Source: Pseudideonella sakaiensis (GTDB lineage: Bacteria > Pseudomonadota > Gammaproteobacteria > Burkholderiales > Burkholderiaceae_C). From it: DNA of 64,000 bases. Location of the stretch: the NCBI RefSeq assembly GCF_001293525.1, contig NZ_BBYR01000032.1, forward strand, positions 62,001 to 126,000, read 5' to 3'. The translations under genes were made by a program, and so were the position numbers. The notes below the pieces were generated by a model that saw only the letters and a list, made by a program, of their open reading frames with translations, ran no database searches and was not told the DNA's origin. Positions within the stretch are counted from its first letter, which is position 1. Every line of letters begins with the position of its first letter. Shown in pieces: positions 61,101 to 64,000 of the stretch.

Positions 61101-61793
61101 GTGTTCACCAATGGCCGCGGCACCTTCGACCGGGTCGACCGGGCGGCGCACCGCCTGCTCGCGGCGGGTGTGACGGTCAACCTGTCGATGGTGCTGACGC
61201 CGCACAACGCGCACGGCCTGCCGGCGCTGCTGGACTACGCCGCGGGCCTGCGCGACCGCTACCCGGCGGCGCCGCCCAGCCTGAGCATCAAGCCGGTGAT
61301 CGGCCCCGCGCTGGACGAGGCCGACGCGCAGGTGATGCACGCGGCGCTGCGGGCCGGCCTGGCGCGTGGCGCGGCGCTCGGCCTGGACATCGGCGGCGAG
61401 CCGCTGCGCGCCGCCAACCTGCTGTTCCAGGACTCGGCGCCGACCGGCCATTTCTGCGGCGTCAGCGGCCGCGAGCTCTACGTGGCGCCGGATGGCCAGC
61501 TGCTGGTCTGCCATGCGATGCCCGACACCGCCTACGCCGGCCTCGACGCGGTGGCGGCGGCCGGCCGCATTCCCGTGCCGGACGAGATCCGGCGCCGCCA
61601 TGCCGGCGAGGTCGACGGCTGCGCCGGCTGCGAGGTGGAGGGCCTGTGCGGCGGCGGCTGCATGGCGCAGAGCCGCATGGCCCATGGTTCGGTGGCGCGC
61701 AAGCCCTCGGACTACTTCTGCCGGATGATGAAGGGCAGCTTCCGCGACGCGGTGGAGGCGGGCCTGCAGGCGCGGGCCGCCGCGTCCCGATGA
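58158..61793 (+). CDS. Radical SAM - HExxH peptidase-like - radical SAM/SPASM fusion
   Basis: 1211 residues, apparently three enzymes in one chain. Radical SAM domain 1: CNLRCSYC (Cys52, 56, 59), LYGGEPLINPKALDAVLDE, and a Cys set at 366, 369, 375 and 397 for an auxiliary cluster. Residues about 435-496 (IEVSGGVLDLLDHFLPGST, then LAELRRLGLLQPL) resemble a PqqD-like peptide-binding winged helix. A peptidase-like segment follows: HELAH at 621-625 and WLEEGVCEH at 638-646, the HExxH...E pattern of gluzincin (Peptidase_MA-like) proteases. Radical SAM domain 2: CNMGCSYC (Cys865, 869, 872), IFGGEPFMNW, and a complete seven-Cys SPASM domain (Cys1100, 1118, 1155, 1158, 1164, 1168, 1188). It would bind the peptide, modify it and perhaps cleave the leader. 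The stop overlaps the YcaO start (ATGA). Confidence 0.85.
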   Translation: MAVVEPLTPPPSRRGGRSGPPEAPFAAVLSPHLDATRGATAPHLRLLLADGCNLRCSYCHFHATHAQALAGAEARGEAPGRRVLAPPAAVAALRRMAAQLRDRGEPHLDLSLYGGEPLINPKALDAVLDEVVHQRAAGLSVAVLVNTNATLVDEATAARWAALGVRAHVSLDGPDLASNAARRLHGGAASLSAALRGIGRLQRAGVPMQLNVVLGATNLDRLAELLPLARQAGCDQVFVALPDAAAGSPPHAAGPGSAPPGAAAGSVLQDAAAGSALADPARCLPPLLAARAAARRHNLRVVGPWSVGSRAPRDDEGLALNLAVRPDGRAFVPHRPDAPADSVDALLAPAAWAALEADWRQLRAGCAGCPIERRCRGYLKAMTRYHAGADADAGAECRLAREAAQMLNDDAHRLWCTAPGLVAEPLPAAADDEEMHRLRHPALAGPIEVSGGVLDLLDHFLPGSTLAAATEAFDAEGLADSLAELRRLGLLQPLDASEAQQRWAGLVGDGGDVVALPGLLLGAAEPATLSAVAWLQPHLLAAQQRLPPRLRPTVDRALVLAVADTAGFARATGWPPGHPALGWMAATVAHGLLVLNATACEAVRRHGGRARLAAFEQQLAHELAHLGLRRSGLRLPVWLEEGVCEHVSGAPWDDARLGDALPQADEFAAFVRACMGLPARAGQSPRPGDWSPDTTLLRFSDAPVDVNPAYVLAHGFVRHLVQAEGLEALLDAWSARGLRARCRPFGPDDDAPAAAAPTVADRLERWLDAETARLAAASPFPDPMRVLALGRQALVYHRIVGGHAWVEHADAAGLAALAGRNLALGEVEALLAGHPQRDELLARWRVGRLARQRGFHLRLTIEGGCNMGCSYCYEGEKRRQPMSVETADRAIAAWRDLLGPDDLPGSTIRIFGGEPFMNWPLMRHVFETAAVGLPPGSVAWYLNTNGTLVREDQAAYLAARPGPLMVHLSLDGVAAVNDRDRVFTNGRGTFDRVDRAAHRLLAAGVTVNLSMVLTPHNAHGLPALLDYAAGLRDRYPAAPPSLSIKPVIGPALDEADAQVMHAALRAGLARGAALGLDIGGEPLRAANLLFQDSAPTGHFCGVSGRELYVAPDGQLLVCHAMPDTAYAGLDAVAAAGRIPVPDEIRRRHAGEVDGCAGCEVEGLCGGGCMAQSRMAHGSVARKPSDYFCRMMKGSFRDAVEAGLQARAAASR

Positions 61794-63340
61794 GCCTGGC
61801 CGGCTGGCGCAGCCGCGCCGGCCTGTGCCTGATGCGGCCGCGCGAGCACGCCGGCGCCGCCGCGGCGCCGTGCCTGCGCTGCCTGCACGACCGCCTGCAC
61901 GAGGCCGGCTTCGCGCCGCGCGGGCCGGTCGAGGTGGCGGACGATGCCGGCTGGCAGGCCGCGTTCGCGGCGGCGGCCCGCGATGATCCGCAGGTCGCCG
62001 GCCACCCGCTGGCCACGCCGGTGCTGCGCCTGGACGGCGCACACCTGCGGCGCCACCGCCTCGTGGCGCGGCCGGGCTGTCCGGTATGCGGCCCGCAGCA
62101 ACGCGCCGCGCTCGGCCGCTGGCGCGGCCCGGCGCTGCCGGTCGAGGCCCTGGGCGATCCGCTGCTCGGCCTGTTCTCCTGCGCCGAGTGCATCGTGCCG
62201 CTCGACGGCGATCCGCAGGCCCTGTGCCACGCGGCCAGCGTGCAGGTGCACACCGCCGGCAACCGCCACGCGGTGTCGGCGCGCGGCCAGGGCCACGACG
62301 CGGCGCGCGCCGCCCTCGGCCAGCTCGGCGAGGCACTGGAGCGCTACGCGGCCTTCCGGCCGGAACCCTGGGCGCTGCGGGACGGGCGGGCGCGCTCGCT
62401 GCCCTGGCCGGCCCTGCAGGGCGACGCCTTGTTCGGCCTCGATCCGGCGCAGCAGGCCCTCGTCGGGCATGCGCGGCTGGACGGCCGGCGGCGCCTGGCG
62501 TGGCTGCCGGCGCAGCGCCTCGCCGACGGCGCGGCCCGCGCGGTGCCCGCCGCCGCGGTGTTCCTGGACCGCGCCGACTGGCGGCCCGAGCCGCGCGTCG
62601 GGCCTTCGGTCTCGCATGGCCTGGCGGCGCACCGCTCGGCCGCGGCCGCGCAGGCCCACGCCGCGGACGAGCTGGTGGAGCGCACGGCGATGACGCGCGC
62701 CTGGCACACCCGGGACTTCGGCACGCGGCTGCCGGACGAGGCGCTGGATGCGCCCGCGGCGGCCCTGGCCCGCCGCTGCCGGGACGCCGGCCTGTCGCTG
62801 CGGCTGATGGCGCTGCCGTGGCCGGCACAGCGGCCGGTGGTGCTGGCGCTGCTGTGGACGCCGCGGGCCGCGCCCTGGTTCCTGCTGGGCTCGGGCTCGG
62901 CCCGCCGCTGGGCCGACGCCGCGGACGCCGCGCTGCTCGAGGCCGCGGCGGGCTGGCAGGCGCTGTGCCGGCGGCCCGAGCCGCTGCCCGCGCGGCCCCG
63001 CCTGCGCGCCGCGGAGGGCACGGCCGGCCACCACCGCTGGCATGCCGGCGAGCCGCGCGCGGCCCGGGTGGTGCAGGCCTTCGTCGACGGCAGCCGGCCG
63101 TCCGGGCGCCTGCCGCCGGACGGCCCGGACGTGGGCGCCTGCGAGGCCCTGCTCGCGCTGGCGCCGGACAGCGTCGCCGCGGACCTCACGCCGCCCGACC
63201 TGGCCGCCTGCGGCTGGTCGGTGCAGCGGGTGCTGGCGCCGGGCCTGCCGATCTACGGCCATGGGCGGGTCGGCACCCCGGGCCGCTTCCTGGCCGCCTG
63301 GGGCTGGCCGCCGGCCGCGTTGCCGCATCCCTACCGCTGA
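61790..63340 (+). CDS. YcaO-type cyclodehydratase with N-terminal zinc-ribbon-like segment
   Basis: 516 residues. Two CxxC pairs (Cys28/31 in PCLRCLHD, Cys97/100 in GCPVCGPQ) form a plausible zinc site like that of the partner proteins of azoline-forming YcaO enzymes. The YcaO core starts with GDPLLGLFSCAECIVPLDG. It has ARGQGHDAARAALGQLGEAL leading to ALERYAAF, and GLAAHRSAAAAQAHAADEL leading to the second ATP-binding block ELVERTAMTRAW (about 294-305). The protein ends ALPHPYR, similar to the Pro-rich C-terminus needed by azoline synthetases. The expected reaction is ATP-dependent cyclodehydration of Cys to thiazoline. The overlapping start ties it to the radical SAM fusion. No flavin dehydrogenase gene is seen, so thiazolines may not be oxidised here. 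Confidence 0.8.
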   Translation: MSLAGWRSRAGLCLMRPREHAGAAAAPCLRCLHDRLHEAGFAPRGPVEVADDAGWQAAFAAAARDDPQVAGHPLATPVLRLDGAHLRRHRLVARPGCPVCGPQQRAALGRWRGPALPVEALGDPLLGLFSCAECIVPLDGDPQALCHAASVQVHTAGNRHAVSARGQGHDAARAALGQLGEALERYAAFRPEPWALRDGRARSLPWPALQGDALFGLDPAQQALVGHARLDGRRRLAWLPAQRLADGAARAVPAAAVFLDRADWRPEPRVGPSVSHGLAAHRSAAAAQAHAADELVERTAMTRAWHTRDFGTRLPDEALDAPAAALARRCRDAGLSLRLMALPWPAQRPVVLALLWTPRAAPWFLLGSGSARRWADAADAALLEAAAGWQALCRRPEPLPARPRLRAAEGTAGHHRWHAGEPRAARVVQAFVDGSRPSGRLPPDGPDVGACEALLALAPDSVAADLTPPDLAACGWSVQRVLAPGLPIYGHGRVGTPGRFLAAWGWPPAALPHPYR

Positions 63341-63586
63341 ACGCGCGGCGCAAAGGCCCCCGCGGCGGCCGGGCCCAGGGGTCGGCTGGACACGCTGCGC
63401 TTCGTCGAACCCGTGGGCATCGGCGACACCCATCAGGCCCGGCCGGCCGTTTCCCCCGGTTCCGATGGCAGCGGCCGCCGCGTCGTTGAGCGTTTGACGA
63501 ACGCCTGCCGCTGAAAGTGACCGCCATCGGATCTGCGGATCTCGAACGGCGCGGCCGCCTGACCGCGCCGCGGCGATGGAGAGACC

Positions 63587-64000
63587 ATGGACGCGCAGCG
63601 CAAACCCGCCTTCGGCCCCACCCGCCGAGACTTTTTGTCCGGCTTGCTCGGCACCGGGACCTTGCTGGTGGCCGGTTGTGGTGGCGGATCAGGGGCCGCC
63701 CCTGCCGCCACGGCGGCAAGCCCGACGGTCCCCGCCACGGCCGGCAGCGCCGTGCCCGAAGTGACCGCCCGGAACCTGGGCGCCCAGCCAGCGCCGGCCG
63801 CCGGTGTGGATGGCGGCATCCTCCTGACGGCCCGGATCTCGGCCGCCCAGGGCGGGCAGTTCGGCATTCCGGGCGGCGCGCGCCTGATGATCCCGGCGGG
63901 CGCGCTGGCCGAGGACACCGACATCTCGGTGCTCATCCCCACCACGCCCGTGGCGGGCGAGCACAATGTCGTGTTCGGCCCGTCGGGCCTGCGCTTTGCC
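63587..64000 (+). CDS. Tat-exported lipoprotein with ZU5-like segment, 3' end beyond window
   Basis: 138 residues visible. The N-terminus has a twin-arginine motif and lipobox (TRRDFLSGLLGTGTLLVAGC-GGG), indicating export folded and lipid attachment. After an Ala/Thr/Pro linker comes GGQFGIPGGARLMIPAGALA, then EDTDISVLIP, which resembles a ZU5-type beta domain found in surface lipoproteins. Ribosome site GGAGAG lies 5 bp before the ATG. The 246 bp between the YcaO stop and this start show no convincing gene. It could be unrelated to the RiPP locus or a cell-surface component; function unknown. Confidence 0.7.
   Translation, partial: MDAQRKPAFGPTRRDFLSGLLGTGTLLVAGCGGGSGAAPAATAASPTVPATAGSAVPEVTARNLGAQPAPAAGVDGGILLTARISAAQGGQFGIPGGARLMIPAGALAEDTDISVLIPTTPVAGEHNVVFGPSGLRFA

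Noticed and set aside
63341-63586. A short plus-strand frame (about 63390-63513) reading LDTLRFVEPVGIGDTHQ as a possible second peptide precursor
   Set aside because: No start codon with a ribosome site, only one Cys at its end (TNACR), and no similarity to the first precursor. Too weak to call.

Overview
The window is a very GC-rich bacterial chromosome segment with tightly packed genes. Four orphan Bug/TctC-type solute-binding proteins, the aromatic-degradation gene content and the regulator families point to a Burkholderiales betaproteobacterium, perhaps near the Rubrivivax/Leptothrix/Ideonella group. That placement is inferred from gene content only. No rRNA, tRNA, CRISPR array or intact insertion sequence was seen.

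Left edge (1-3.8 kb): the start of a multihaem cytochrome c gene (it runs off the window), a DUF2970 membrane protein, a type II toxin-antitoxin pair with a palindromic operator candidate, about 0.8 kb of decayed sequence, and an MBL-fold hydrolase.

Catabolic region (3.8-28.6 kb): an IclR regulator opposes a sulfatase gene. Then come a Bug protein, an alpha/beta hydrolase, a TetR regulator and an FAD monooxygenase. The core is a hydroquinone lower pathway: two-subunit hydroquinone 1,2-dioxygenase (12.4-14.0 kb), semialdehyde dehydrogenase, maleylacetate reductase, a complete LIV-type ABC importer, and an intradiol (hydroxyquinol-type) dioxygenase. Both ring-cleavage routes meet at maleylacetate, which the reductase converts to 3-oxoadipate. 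A LysR regulator, an acyl-CoA ligase, an acyl-CoA dehydrogenase and a further Bug protein follow. Candidate operators are visible upstream of several units, including two near-identical 17-bp palindromes that may share the IclR regulator.

Middle (28.6-35.7 kb): an orphan GspE/PilB-type ATPase, several small hypothetical genes, an RcnB-like periplasmic protein, a YdjM-like membrane hydrolase, and a Fic gene that looks frameshifted near its start.

Purine region (35.7-48.6 kb): LysR, guanine deaminase and a BMP-type nucleoside ABC importer on the minus strand, facing xdhABC (xanthine dehydrogenase and its maturation factor) and a 2Fe-2S ferredoxin on the plus strand.

Right part (48.6-64 kb): a DUF2235 phospholipase-like type VI effector candidate with two accessory genes, then two overlapping LuxR-type regulators, the second lacking the ATPase domain. 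Next is the most interesting locus (56.2-63.3 kb), an apparent hybrid RiPP pathway. A short peptide gene ends in a Cys-rich tail and has a good sigma70-type promoter. It is followed by a 1211-residue protein that joins two radical-SAM domains around an HExxH peptidase-like segment. A YcaO-type cyclodehydratase overlaps that gene's stop, and a cobalamin-type radical SAM protein is divergent. I cannot match this combination to any RiPP class I know. The window ends in a Tat-type lipoprotein gene cut by the edge.
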